Assembly (NCBI GenBank): GCA_011374735.1
Contig: DRPD01000362.1
Location: forward strand, 1 to 10,042
DNA: 10,042 bases
Direction of reading: 5' to 3'
From: Thermopetrobacter sp.
GTDB taxonomy: Bacteria > Pseudomonadota > Alphaproteobacteria > Rhizobiales > Aestuariivirgaceae
A program made the translations under genes and the position numbers. How positions within the stretch are numbered: the stretch's first letter is position 1; every line of letters starts with the position of its first letter. Below, piece after piece: positions 1 to 7,697 of this stretch. The notes under the pieces were generated by a model, which had not been told where the DNA came from, ran no database searches, and was given only the letters and a program-made list of their open reading frames with translations.

Positions 1-372
1 GCCGGCGGTGGGCAAGTGGGCGACGTAGCGCTGGTAATACCATTGGCCGCGCTCCGTCTCGGTGGGCTTGGGCAGGGCCACCACGCGGGCGTGGCGCGGG
101 TTCAGGTGGCGGGTGAAGCGGCGGATGGTGCCGCCCTTGCCGGCCGCGTCGCGGCCCTCGAAGACGATCACCAGCCGCTGGCCGCTATCACGCACCCAGC
201 GTTGCAATTTGACCAGCTCCAGATGCAGGTTCTTCAGCCGGCGTTTGTAGTCCTTGCCGGATATGGGGGCGTCATGGGCATAGCCGGGGCCGGTGGGGAA
301 GGCGGCGGCGGCGATGGGCTCGGGCAGGGCGTCGAAATCCAGTGACCACAGGTGGGCGGGAATGTCCGGCAT
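1..372 (-). CDS. ppk2: Polyphosphate kinase 2 (PPK2), N-terminal part, cut by window edge
   Basis: This cytosolic kinase family transfers phosphate between inorganic polyphosphate and nucleoside diphosphates, usually making GTP or ATP from polyphosphate, and so links polyphosphate stores to nucleotide pools. The visible 124 codons run from an ATG at 372 to the left edge; the C-terminal part is missing. Seen directly: a family-typical stretch SGKDYKRRLKNLHLELVKLQ (residues 38-57), the Walker A region FEGRDAAGKGG (71-81, with Lys79) and the block RVVALPKPTETERGQWYYQR (96-115), all hallmarks of class I PPK2. The Walker B and lid regions lie outside the window, so the subclass and nucleotide preference cannot be checked. 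A GGAGG on the minus strand about 11 nt upstream supports the start. The upstream leader contains a hairpin that could control it. The family assignment is near certain. Confidence 0.95.
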   Translation of the reverse strand, partial: MPDIPAHLWSLDFDALPEPIAAAAFPTGPGYAHDAPISGKDYKRRLKNLHLELVKLQRWVRDSGQRLVIVFEGRDAAGKGGTIRRFTRHLNPRHARVVALPKPTETERGQWYYQRYVAHLPTAG

Positions 373-462
373 CGGCTGACGTTCCTCCAGCAGGTTTCGT
401 GGTGGAGGTGGCAGGATAATCGGAACCGGGCGGCGGGGAAAGCGGCATGCCGCAGGACAGCG

Positions 463-499
463 AAAAGGCCCGATCCCTCCCCAGGGACCGGACCTTTTT
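463..499. terminator. A/T-flanked hairpin in the ppk2 upstream region (possible bidirectional terminator or attenuator)
   Basis: Two 16-nt arms (463-478 and 483-498) pair with two mismatches around a CCCC loop. The outer four pairs are A-T, so the plus strand ends in TTTTT and the minus strand in TTTT. This is the form of an intrinsic terminator usable in both directions. It lies 91 bp upstream of the ppk2 start, inside its probable leader. No gene ending on the plus strand needs it. A second short hairpin (503-520, six perfect pairs) sits directly beside it. Confidence 0.6.
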
Positions 500-570
500 C
501 AAGGAAGCCCCCCAGCTTCCCCTCTGTGCCTGGCGCGCGAATCCGTGGCTTGCGCGTCTGTTGAGGGCCA

Positions 571-598
571 TTCATACGCAAGACGGCGCGCGGGACAA
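571..598 (-). promoter_or_regulatory. Candidate sigma-70 promoter on the minus strand upstream of ppk2
   Basis: On the minus strand, TTGTCC (593-598) and TATGAA (571-576) are separated by 16 nt, each matching four of six consensus bases. Transcription would start near 564 and run through the 503-520 and 463-499 hairpins toward ppk2. It is the best promoter-like pair I noticed in this interval, but it rests on sequence likeness only. Confidence 0.3.
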
Positions 599-707
599 GC
601 GCACAGCGGTGGCGGGGGTGCTTTTCCTGCCCGGCTGTGACTTTTTGGCAACAATCCGGCCTCGAACGGGCAACCGCTCGCCGGCGCGATGGCCACGCGC
701 CATGAAA

Positions 708-734
708 ATGCCGCCCGGCTTGAGCGGGCGGCAT
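708..734 (-). terminator. Rho-independent terminator after the DUF2852 gene
   Basis: A perfect 10-bp G/C-rich inverted repeat, ATGCCGCCCG (708-717) and CGGGCGGCAT (725-734), encloses a 7-nt loop. Read on the minus strand the stem is followed by a short T run (TTTTC). It begins 29 bp after the DUF2852 stop codon, so it probably ends that transcript and separates it from ppk2. Confidence 0.75.
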
Positions 735-762
735 GGGTGTCTGGCGTGATGGCCGTCGGCGG

Positions 763-1176
763 TTATTTCGCGGGGCGCTTCTTCTTGTGGCGCTCGGCCA
801 TGAATTTCTCGAACTCCTCGCGGTCGCGGGCCTGGCGCAGCCTGCTCAGGTATTCCTCGAACTCGCGGCGCTCCTCCTCCAGCCGGCGCAGGGTTTCGGC
901 GCGGTAGTCGTCGAAGGCGGCGTTGCCGGTGGAGCCGGTCATGGCGGCGGGCTTCATCAGGCCCTTGATCTTGCTCGCCAGGTCATCGACGAGATCGTCC
1001 ACCGGGCCGCCCCAGATGATGTAGGCGATGACGAGCAGGCCCAGCCACCACTTGATCATGAAGCCGAAGATCATGGCGATGACGCCCAACGGCGTCCAGT
1101 GGCCGCGCCTGGAGTGGCCGCGCCTGGACGAATTGGTGGAACAACCGCTGGAAGCGGAAGAAATGTGGGTGGTCAT
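763..1176 (-). CDS. DUF2852 family membrane protein
   Basis: This is a 137-aa protein of the alphaproteobacterial DUF2852 family, whose function I do not know. Seen: a Ser-rich N-terminus, a perfect two-copy SRRGH repeat (residues 17-26), a hydrophobic stretch at about 31-56 that should cross the membrane once or twice, and a charged C-terminus with the family block GNAAFDDYRAETLRRLEEE (84-102) followed by EFEKFMAERHKKK (121-133), probably helical. I chose the ATG at 1176 because GGAGG lies 7 nt upstream; a longer open frame to 1251 lacks this support and would run back into repeated DNA. It lies 87 bp downstream of the large coiled-coil gene on the same strand, so the two may be co-transcribed. 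The gene ends at the 708-734 terminator. The family call is firm; the role is unknown. Confidence 0.85.
   Translation of the reverse strand: MTTHISSASSGCSTNSSRRGHSRRGHWTPLGVIAMIFGFMIKWWLGLLVIAYIIWGGPVDDLVDDLASKIKGLMKPAAMTGSTGNAAFDDYRAETLRRLEEERREFEEYLSRLRQARDREEFEKFMAERHKKKRPAK
1098..1127 (-). repeat. Perfect 15-bp tandem duplication inside the DUF2852 gene
   Basis: AGTGGCCGCGCCTGG occurs twice back to back (1098-1112 and 1113-1127). It is in frame and produces the SRRGHSRRGH motif ahead of the membrane segment, a recent-looking slippage product that keeps the reading frame. Confidence 0.9.
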
Positions 1177-1191
1177 AAAGGTGCCTCCGGT

Positions 1192-1202
1192 CGTTGACAA
1201 CG
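1192..1202. promoter_or_regulatory. Short perfect dyad upstream of the DUF2852 ribosome binding site
   Basis: CGTTGACAACG is an 11-bp perfect inverted repeat around one central base, lying just upstream of the GGAGG of the DUF2852 gene. It could be a small operator or part of a promoter. Nothing further supports this. Confidence 0.2.
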
Positions 1203-1230
1203 CCTCCCATATGGGGTGGGTGGCGGCCTT

Positions 1231-1260
1231 TTTCAAGATGCCGCCTTTCAAGATGCCGCC
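1231..1260. repeat. Perfect 15-bp tandem duplication between the coiled-coil gene and the DUF2852 gene
   Basis: TTTCAAGATGCCGCC is present twice in direct contact (1231-1245 and 1246-1260), only 3 bp from the stop codon of the large coiled-coil gene. It is non-coding on the minus strand with the starts chosen here. It has the same unit length as the duplication at 1098-1127 but a different sequence. Confidence 0.9.
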
Positions 1261-1263
1261 GTA

Positions 1264-4200
1264 TCAGGCGTTGCCGATGCGGCCGGTGGCGGTGGCCAGC
1301 TCCATGTAGACCTTGCCCGACTCGGAGGCCAGGCAGGAGTTGACCAGATCGTCACCACCGGGCGACTGGGCCACGGTGTCGAGCAGCTTCTCGAAGGCGT
1401 GCAGATAGGCGTCCACCTTCTCGCGCACCAGCGCTTCCTGCGCGTAGCGGCGCGAGATCTCATCGGTCATGTGCTGGCCGCGCTGCTTGTAGAGATGATT
1501 GGTGTAGACGGCGGCCTCGCCCAGTTGCCAGCGGTCTTCCTGCTCTTGCGGCAGATCGCCGTCCAGCACGTGCACCAGATCGCGGCTGGCGGCGTTGACC
1601 TGGGCCACCAGCTCCTCGGTTTCGCGCAGGGTCCGCTTGTGCCGGGGGCTGAGCGCGCCGCTTTTCGCGGCGGCTTTCGGGCGGCGCTTTTGCGTGCCGG
1701 TGGCGATGCCGGCCAGCGTGCTCATGGCGGCGGCGGACACATGTTCCTCGTCGGCCGGCGGCGTGTGCCGCGCCCCGTCGGCCTGTTCCAGAAAGATGCC
1801 GGGGCCGGCCAGCTCCATGCTGGCGGCCTGCTTCTTCACCACCTCGGCCAAGGCGTTCAGCGCGGCGATCTGATCGGCCACCACGCGGCGCATCCTGTCG
1901 GCGTTGTCGCGGGTTTCCTCCGGCAATTCGACCAGCGCCGTCTTCAACTCGCCACGCACCGCCTGCACCTCGCGGATGACCTGCTGGGCGGTGCGGTGCA
2001 GCTCCTCGACGATGGCGGTGAAGTCGCGGCTGGAGCCGCCCAGCGTGTCGCGCAGGGTGAGCAGCAGCTTGTCGTGCTGTTCGCGGATGGTGCGGGCGGC
2101 GCGGGCCACATGCTCGTCGGCCAGCTTCTCCAGATGGGCGATCTCGCGGCGCAGGGTCTCGCCGCCGGCCTCGGCCTGCTCCACCACCAGCCGGGCCAGC
2201 TGTTCGGCGCGCTGCTGGGTCTCGTCGAGAGAGGAGGTGAGGGAGGAGACGTAGGTCTTCATCAGCACGTCGACGTCGGCGGCGCGGGTGGTCAGTTCGT
2301 CGATCACCTCGTTGAACAGGCTGCCGCGGTGCTTCAGCACCTCTTCGATCTCGGCGTCGAGATGGGCGGTGGCGTCGCCGATGACGCCGCTGATGTCCTT
2401 CAGGGTGTCGGCCACCTGTTGCGCGGTGGATTGCAGCTTGCCGGTCAGTTTGATGGTGGTGCCGTGCAGCTTTTCGTCGAGCTGTTCGGCGGTGGCGATG
2501 AGGCGGCCGACGGTTTCCTCGCCGGCGCGGGCCATCTGGCCGGTGAAGCGCACCAGGCTGTCTTCCAGCTTGCCGTTCAGGCGGGTGCCCTGTTCGTGCA
2601 GGGCCTGATTGGTGGCGTCGAGTTTCTCGATCACCTGGCCGGCGCCGGCTTCGAAGCGCGCCGCGGCGGCGGCGGTCTTCTCGTCCAGCGCGCCGGCGAT
2701 GGTGTCGGTGGCGTCGCCGATGCGTCCCAGCAGGCCACTGGCGGAGGTTTGCAGCCGCTCGTCGAAGGTCTTGCCGGCGTCGTCGAGATTGGTCAGCAGG
2801 CGGGCCGAAATGTCATTGAGCGTGTCGGCGAAGCCGCCGCTGGTTTCATCGAGCTTGACGGCCAGGGTGGCGGCGCTCTCGGCGAACAGGCGGCTGGCCG
2901 CCTCGTAACGGGCCGTGATGTCGCCGGCGGCGCTCTCGATGCGGCTGAAAAGCAGCGCCTGGGTTTCCTCCAGATGATCGCGCATGGCGGCGCCGGCGGC
3001 GTCCAGCTTGCCGATGATCTCCGTGGAAGTGTCCTCCAGCTGGCCGAACATCTTGCCGGAGAAATCGTGCAGATGGGCGGAGAGGGTGGTGGTGGTGTCT
3101 TCCAGCCGGCCGGTCAGTTCGGTGGCGGTCTGTTGCAGGCGGCCGGTGACGGCGCCGGCCACGGTTTCCACCTTCTCGGTGTAATCACGGGTGGCGTCGC
3201 GCAGTTTCACGGTCATGGCGTCGGTGTTCTCGGCCAGCCGCCGGTCGAGATCGCCGGTGATGGTCCGCGCCTGCGCGGCGAGTTCGGTGGTCGAGGCCTT
3301 CAGATGATCGGTCATCTGGGCGGTGGCCTCGGTGACGCGGCTGAACACGGTGGCGGCGGAGTCCTCCAGCATCTTCTCCATGCCGCCGGCGTTCTCCTTC
3401 AGCATGGCGGCGATGGTATCGGCGGCGGAGGTCAGCTTCTGCGCCACGGAGGTGGAGGTGGCGTCGATGTCGCCGGCCAGACGCTCAGCGGCGCGGTCGA
3501 AATCGCCGGCGATGGATTGCGTGGCCTGTTCGGTGGCGGCGCCGATGCGGGCGGAGAGATCGCGGGTCAGCTCCTGCAGGCGGCCGGACATCTCGTCGCC
3601 GGCGCCTTGCAGCACCGAGGCGGCCTGGGCCGTGGACTGTTGCAGATGGCCGGCCAGATTTTCGCCCACGGCGGTGATGGCGCGCGCCGCCTCGGCGTTG
3701 GCCTGGCCCAATTGGGCGGTGGCGCCTTGCAACGTGGTGGTGAGGGTTTCCTGCATCTTGCCCACGTGCTGGCTGAAGGCGACGGCCTTGTGGTCGAGAT
3801 CGGCGTGGGATTCCTGCAAGGCCCGCACCTGCGCGGCGATGGCGTCGACGACGCTTCGGGTCTTCTCGTCCATCTGCGCCGTGACCTGCTGCAATTGCGC
3901 CACCTGCCGGCCCAGCTGGCCGGCGCCCTGTTCGGTGCGGGTGGCGACGTCGTTCAGCGTGGTGGCCAGCGCCCCGGCGGTGCTTTTCAGGCCGCCGTCG
4001 AGGCGCTCCAGGGTGGCGGCGGTGGCACGCACCAGTTGATCGAGCTGTTGCACGGCGTTGGCGATGCCATCGATCACCGGCGCGGCGTCGGCGCTGATGG
4101 TCTGGCCAAGCGCGGCGACGCCGGCCTTCTGCTCCTGCAACTGCTTGAGCAGCATGGCGATGCGCTGTTCATTGGCCCGCCAGGTCTGGTCGATGGCGTG

Positions 4201-4686
4201 GATGTGGCCGTTGACGACCTGCTCCAGCTGTTCGGCGCGCTGGGCGGACTGTTCGATGGCGGCGTGCAGGAGGGCGATCTCGTCGTTGAGCCGCTGGCCG
4301 ACGGCGGCGAAGCCTTCCATCTCCCGTTGCGGGTTCATCAGGCGGGCCGTGGTCTGGGCCAGGGCCTGGGCCATGTTGCTCAACGCCTGGGCGCGCCACA
4401 GGAAATAGGCCGTCACCCAGATCAGGGCCAGCGGCAGCAGCAGCGACATGGCGGCGTTGGCCAAAGTCGGCAGGGCGGCGGCGGAGAACGGGTCGCCGAG
4501 CTTCATGAGGGCCGGCAGATAGGTCATGGCCATGGCGGCGATCCACACCAGCGAGGCGGCGAAGGCCACCCAGAACGGCGCCGTGGACGGGCGGCGCGGG
4601 CGGCGCGGCATGGCGCCGGCGGCGGGGCGCGGCTGGTGCCGGCCTCGTGGTTGCTTGCGGTTCGTGCCCTGGTTCGGTGTCGCCAT
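1264..4686 (-). CDS. Very long membrane-anchored coiled-coil protein, TipN/GPR-like candidate polarity factor
   Basis: This 1,140-aa protein has a basic Pro/Arg-rich N-terminus (residues 1-37), two membrane helices (about 38-58 and 78-97), then some 850 residues of continuous Ala/Thr/Glu/Leu-rich amphipathic helix with recurring 11/22-residue-like patterns of the apolipoprotein A1/A4/E type. A Pro/Lys-rich linker follows (about 955-1010), then a distinct C-terminal region (about 1011-1140) ending in a LASESGKVYMELATATGRI block. This layout matches alphaproteobacterial polarity proteins such as Caulobacter TipN and the larger Agrobacterium growth pole ring protein GPR, which mark the new or growing pole. 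The functional link is inference from architecture. The ATG at 4686 has a GGAG three bases upstream, closer than usual; a GTG at 4701 in the same frame is possible. A 3.8-kb antisense frame is a composition shadow. Confidence 0.8.
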   Translation of the reverse strand: MATPNQGTNRKQPRGRHQPRPAAGAMPRRPRRPSTAPFWVAFAASLVWIAAMAMTYLPALMKLGDPFSAAALPTLANAAMSLLLPLALIWVTAYFLWRAQALSNMAQALAQTTARLMNPQREMEGFAAVGQRLNDEIALLHAAIEQSAQRAEQLEQVVNGHIHAIDQTWRANEQRIAMLLKQLQEQKAGVAALGQTISADAAPVIDGIANAVQQLDQLVRATAATLERLDGGLKSTAGALATTLNDVATRTEQGAGQLGRQVAQLQQVTAQMDEKTRSVVDAIAAQVRALQESHADLDHKAVAFSQHVGKMQETLTTTLQGATAQLGQANAEAARAITAVGENLAGHLQQSTAQAASVLQGAGDEMSGRLQELTRDLSARIGAATEQATQSIAGDFDRAAERLAGDIDATSTSVAQKLTSAADTIAAMLKENAGGMEKMLEDSAATVFSRVTEATAQMTDHLKASTTELAAQARTITGDLDRRLAENTDAMTVKLRDATRDYTEKVETVAGAVTGRLQQTATELTGRLEDTTTTLSAHLHDFSGKMFGQLEDTSTEIIGKLDAAGAAMRDHLEETQALLFSRIESAAGDITARYEAASRLFAESAATLAVKLDETSGGFADTLNDISARLLTNLDDAGKTFDERLQTSASGLLGRIGDATDTIAGALDEKTAAAAARFEAGAGQVIEKLDATNQALHEQGTRLNGKLEDSLVRFTGQMARAGEETVGRLIATAEQLDEKLHGTTIKLTGKLQSTAQQVADTLKDISGVIGDATAHLDAEIEEVLKHRGSLFNEVIDELTTRAADVDVLMKTYVSSLTSSLDETQQRAEQLARLVVEQAEAGGETLRREIAHLEKLADEHVARAARTIREQHDKLLLTLRDTLGGSSRDFTAIVEELHRTAQQVIREVQAVRGELKTALVELPEETRDNADRMRRVVADQIAALNALAEVVKKQAASMELAGPGIFLEQADGARHTPPADEEHVSAAAMSTLAGIATGTQKRRPKAAAKSGALSPRHKRTLRETEELVAQVNAASRDLVHVLDGDLPQEQEDRWQLGEAAVYTNHLYKQRGQHMTDEISRRYAQEALVREKVDAYLHAFEKLLDTVAQSPGGDDLVNSCLASESGKVYMELATATGRIGNA

Positions 4687-5131
4687 CGTCTCCAAACTCA
4701 CTCGCTAACGGTTGTCATCCGGGGGCGGGCGGGGTTTCAGGGGAGCGCAAGCGCGAGGCGTTGCGAGCGGCCGCTGGCCGGCGACGCCATCCTTGTCCTG
4801 ATGAGAAAGTCCGCGCACATTCACGTGCCGCGCCAGCCCCTCCAAGCCTTGTCCTGTCCCGGTTCAATTCATAGCGCGCCGGCCGGCGGTGTCGCCGCAT
4901 CACCTGAAGCTATGGTTAACGCGCCGTCCCATGTTGCGTCAGCAAAGCAATTCCGCCCGCCCATTGTCAACATGAAGGGAGGGTGAAGGGGGTGTTCAGG
5001 GCGCGTTCAGGGCCGGTCGTTAACGATGTGCTCATCAACATGTGGTGAGATGATGACCGTGAAAGGGCCGCCCCATGCAGCCACGCACACCGACAGCGGC
5101 GCACAGGCGCAGGATGGAGAAGGCCAACCCC
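4687..5131. promoter_or_regulatory. Divergent intergenic region with two CtrA-like half sites
   Basis: About 445 bp separate the minus-strand coiled-coil gene from the plus-strand Hpt gene, and I see no credible gene in it. It should hold both promoters. ATGGTTAA at 4912-4919 reads TTAACCAT on the minus strand, the half-site form reported for the cell-cycle regulator CtrA. TTAACGAT at 5020-5027 on the plus strand differs from it by one base. The full TTAA-N7-TTAA form is absent. A GTTCAGGGC direct repeat lies at about 4994-5013. I could not pick out convincing -35/-10 pairs. Confidence 0.35.
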
Positions 5132-5470
5132 ATGCGCAACCGGCCGGCAGCGAGCTTGAACAGCCTGATCGACCATGGCCACCTGGAACGCTACACCATG
5201 GGCGACGAGGCGCTTATGCGCGAGCTGCTCACCCTGTTCTGCGAGCAGATGGACGAGACGTTGCGCGGCCTGCGCGCGGCGCAAAACGCCGATGAGTGGC
5301 ATTTCGCGGCCCATACCCTGAAAGGCTCCGCCCGGGCCGTCGGGGCGGTGGACATCGCGCGGCTGGCCCAGGAGCTGGAGCGCGACCACGCGGCCGGGCG
5401 GGCGCGCCTTGACGAGCTGGAGGAGCTGGCCCGGGCCTTCTGCGCGGCGATGCGGGCGGAAGCCCGATAG
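5132..5470 (+). CDS. Stand-alone histidine phosphotransfer (Hpt) domain protein
   Basis: Hpt proteins are cytosolic helical-bundle relays that pass a phosphoryl group between receiver domains in multi-step phosphorelays. This 112-aa product is essentially one Hpt domain: the motif HTLKGSARAVGA starts at His61, the expected phospho-accepting histidine, after the helix DEALMRELLTLFCEQMDETL (25-44). No receiver, kinase or membrane segment is present. I chose the ATG at 5132 because GGAGAAGG precedes it with an 8-nt gap; ATGs at 5075 and 5114 are in frame but lack a good ribosome binding site. No kinase or receiver gene is nearby, so its partners are encoded elsewhere. It is divergent from the polarity-type gene, which would suit a cell-cycle or developmental phosphorelay, but that is inference. 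The domain call is firm, the pathway unknown. Confidence 0.9.
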   Translation: MRNRPAASLNSLIDHGHLERYTMGDEALMRELLTLFCEQMDETLRGLRAAQNADEWHFAAHTLKGSARAVGAVDIARLAQELERDHAAGRARLDELEELARAFCAAMRAEAR

Positions 5471-5512
5471 GCCGGGGCGCGGGCGCGATTTCATTCCTGA
5501 AAACGGCGGCGA

Positions 5513-5541
5513 TTGACAAAGCGGCGGGCTTCGCCCATAGG
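5513..5541 (+). promoter_or_regulatory. Probable sigma-70 promoter for the ferredoxin operon
   Basis: A perfect TTGACA (-35, 5513-5518) is followed after 17 nt by CATAGG (-10-like, 5536-5541, three of six consensus bases). Weak -10 elements are common in alphaproteobacterial housekeeping promoters. Transcription would begin near 5548, about 63 nt before the ferredoxin ATG. The spacer contains a small GGGC-TTC-GCCC dyad. Confidence 0.5.
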
Positions 5542-5583
5542 GCAGCCTGACGTGCTGGCGCGCCAGGCGCCATGATCCCGTGA

Positions 5584-5939
<356 letters not shown>

Positions 5940-5940
<1 letters not shown>

Positions 5941-6962
5941 TGGCGGCCCGACCCGACAGCGAGGCGCTGATCGTCGGCGCCGGGCCGGTGGGGCTGTTTT
6001 CGGTGTTCGAGCTGGGCATGGCCGGGGTTGCGGCGCGGGTGGCCGACATCCTGCCGCGGGCCGGCGGGCAGTGCGTGGAGCTGTATCCCGACAAGCCGAT
6101 CTACGACATCCCGGCGATCCCGGAAATCTCCGGTGGCGCGCTGGCTGAACGGCTGCTGGCCCAGGCGGCGCCGTTCGATCCGCAATTCCATTTCAACGAG
6201 GCGGCGCAAACGCTCTCCGGCGATGTGGAGAACGGCTTCGTGGTGGGCTTCGCATCGGGCCTTGAAGTGGCGGCGAAGGTGGTGGTGGTGGCGGCCGGCG
6301 GCGGGCTGATCGCGCCGAAGAAGCCGCCGTTGAAGGAGTTGCCGGCGTTCGAGGACAAGTCGGTGTTCTTCGCGGTGCGCGATCCGGAACTGTTCAACGG
6401 CCAGCGCATCGTCGTGGTCGGCGGTGGCGATTCGGCGCTGGACTGGGCCATCGAGCTGGCGCCACAGGCGGCCTCGCTGACCCTGTTGCACCGGCGCGAG
6501 GAGTTCCGGGCGGCGGCGGCCAGCGTGGCGAAGATGCGGGCCATGGTGGAGGCCGGGGCGATGGACTTCCGGCTGGGCCAGATCCGCGGCCTGAAGGGCG
6601 AAAACGGGCGGCTGGACGCGGTGGTGGCGGCGCACGGTGGCGAGACGTTCGAGATCGCGGCCGATGCCTGCCTGATGTTCTTCGGGCTGGCCGGCCGGAT
6701 CGGGCCGATCGCCGATTGGGGGCTGAAGATGAAGGGGCCGCTGATCGAAGTGGACACGGCGGCGTTCGAGACCTCGCGGCCCGGCGTGTTCGCGATCGGC
6801 GACGTGTGCACCTATCCGGGCAAGCTGAAGCTGATCCTGTCGGGCTTTCACGAAGCGGCGCTGATGGCCCGCAAGGCGGTGCGTTACGTGCGCCCCGGCG
6901 AGCACCACCGGTTCGAGCACAGCACGTCCTCGGCCATTCTGCATGAGAAGCTGCGGCGCTGA
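5940..6962 (+). CDS. Thioredoxin-reductase-like ferredoxin--NADP+ reductase
   Basis: This 340-aa cytosolic FAD enzyme moves electrons between NADPH and ferredoxin. The FAD-binding GAGPVG motif lies at residues 13-18, the NADPH-binding GGGDSA at 161-166 and the second FAD motif GVFAIGD at 282-288, in the order of the thioredoxin reductase fold. The redox-active CxxC of true thioredoxin reductases is absent between the NADPH and second FAD motifs, and the C-terminus carries a short tail (FEHSTSSAILHEKLRR) typical of TrxR-like ferredoxin reductases. Its length equals that of the family. I chose the ATG at 5940, overlapping the ferredoxin stop (TGATG), over a start at 5874 that would overlap the ferredoxin by 67 bp. 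The adjacent ferredoxin is the obvious partner. Caution: plain sequence reading cannot fully exclude a related NADH oxidoreductase. Confidence 0.92.
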
Positions 6963-7010
6963 AGCGTCCGGGCTTGCGCCGGCGGGGCTTCATCGGCCAA
7001 GCTGGCGGCC

Positions 7011-7697
7011 ATGATGGACACGCCGCATCCCATGCTGACGCGATACCCGGACGCGGCGGCGGCGCTGACGGCGCTGCCGGCGGCGGAGCGGGAGACGCTG
7101 CTGGCGGCGGCGCAGGTGGCGCGGCTGGCGGCCGGGACGGCGCTGTTTTCACCGGGGGACGCCTGCACCCGTTACCTGGTGGTGCTGGACGGGGTGGTGC
7201 GGGTGTTCCTGCTGTCGGAAACGGGGCGGGAAATCCTGCTGTATCGGGTGGGTGGCGGGCAGACCTGCGTGCTGACCACGGCGGCGCTGCTGGCGGACAA
7301 GGTGTATGACGCCGAAGGAGTGGCGGAAACGGACGTCACGGCGCTGCTGATCCCGGCGGAGCGGTTTCAGGCGCTGCTGACGGAGCTGCCGGCGTTTCGC
7401 GGCTTCGTGTTCTCGTCGTTCGCCACCCGGTTGCGCGATCTGGTGGGGCTGGTGGGGGAAGTGGCGTTCGCGCGGCTGGATGCGCGACTGGCCGGGTTCC
7501 TGCTGAAGCGGGCCGGGGATGAAGAGACGGTGGCGCTGACCCATCAGGAGATGGCGGCGCAGCTGGGATCGACGCGCGAGGCCGTCTCGCGGCTGCTGAA
7601 GGATTTCGAGCGGCAGGGCATGGTTGTCTTGCGGCGCGGCGCGGTGCGCCTGCGCGATGCCGGGGCGCTGCGGCGGCTGGCTGAAGGCGCAATGTAA
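7011..7697 (+). CDS. Crp/Fnr family transcriptional regulator
   Basis: This 228-aa product has an N-terminal cyclic-nucleotide-binding-like beta-roll (about 30-125: LFSPGDACTRYLVVLDGVVR and GREILLYRVGGGQTCVLTT), a dimerisation helix (about 135-165) and a C-terminal winged helix with recognition segment LTHQEMAAQLGSTREAVSRL (176-195). The N-terminal cysteine cluster that binds [4Fe-4S] in Fnr is absent; the only cysteines are Cys52 and Cys86, both in the sensor domain. The signal is therefore unknown; a thiol or small-ligand signal is possible. The start at 7011 is one of three close ATGs (7011, 7014, 7032), none with a strong ribosome binding site. It follows the reductase gene by 48 bp and precedes a YgaP-type membrane gene, a pairing I have the impression is frequent for this subfamily. 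Family certain, ligand and targets unknown. Confidence 0.9.
   Translation: MMDTPHPMLTRYPDAAAALTALPAAERETLLAAAQVARLAAGTALFSPGDACTRYLVVLDGVVRVFLLSETGREILLYRVGGGQTCVLTTAALLADKVYDAEGVAETDVTALLIPAERFQALLTELPAFRGFVFSSFATRLRDLVGLVGEVAFARLDARLAGFLLKRAGDEETVALTHQEMAAQLGSTREAVSRLLKDFERQGMVVLRRGAVRLRDAGALRRLAEGAM

Noticed and set aside
234..734. Minus-strand frame of 166 codons around the ppk2 start
   Set aside because: It is out of frame with the clear PPK2 sequence, spans the hairpins and terminator, and ends in a Pro/Ser run.
1221..1245. GGCGGC...GCCGCC inverted repeat as a terminator for the coiled-coil gene
   Set aside because: On the minus strand no T run follows the stem, and the arms are only 6 bp around a 12-nt loop. 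Read-through into DUF2852 is more likely.
1216..4986. Plus-strand open frame of 1,256 codons opposite the coiled-coil gene
   Set aside because: Its codons are exactly registered against the minus-strand codons, so plus-strand stops would need TTA, CTA or TCA on the real gene, which are rare in GC-rich DNA. The product is Gly/Gln/His-rich with no recognisable domain, while the minus-strand product has membrane helices, helical periodicity and a family-like C-terminus.
5075..5131. Upstream start codons (5075, 5114) for the Hpt gene
   Set aside because: They lack ribosome binding sites at useful spacing and add a basic, low-complexity leader not needed by the Hpt fold; the ATG at 5132 has GGAGAAGG 8 nt upstream.
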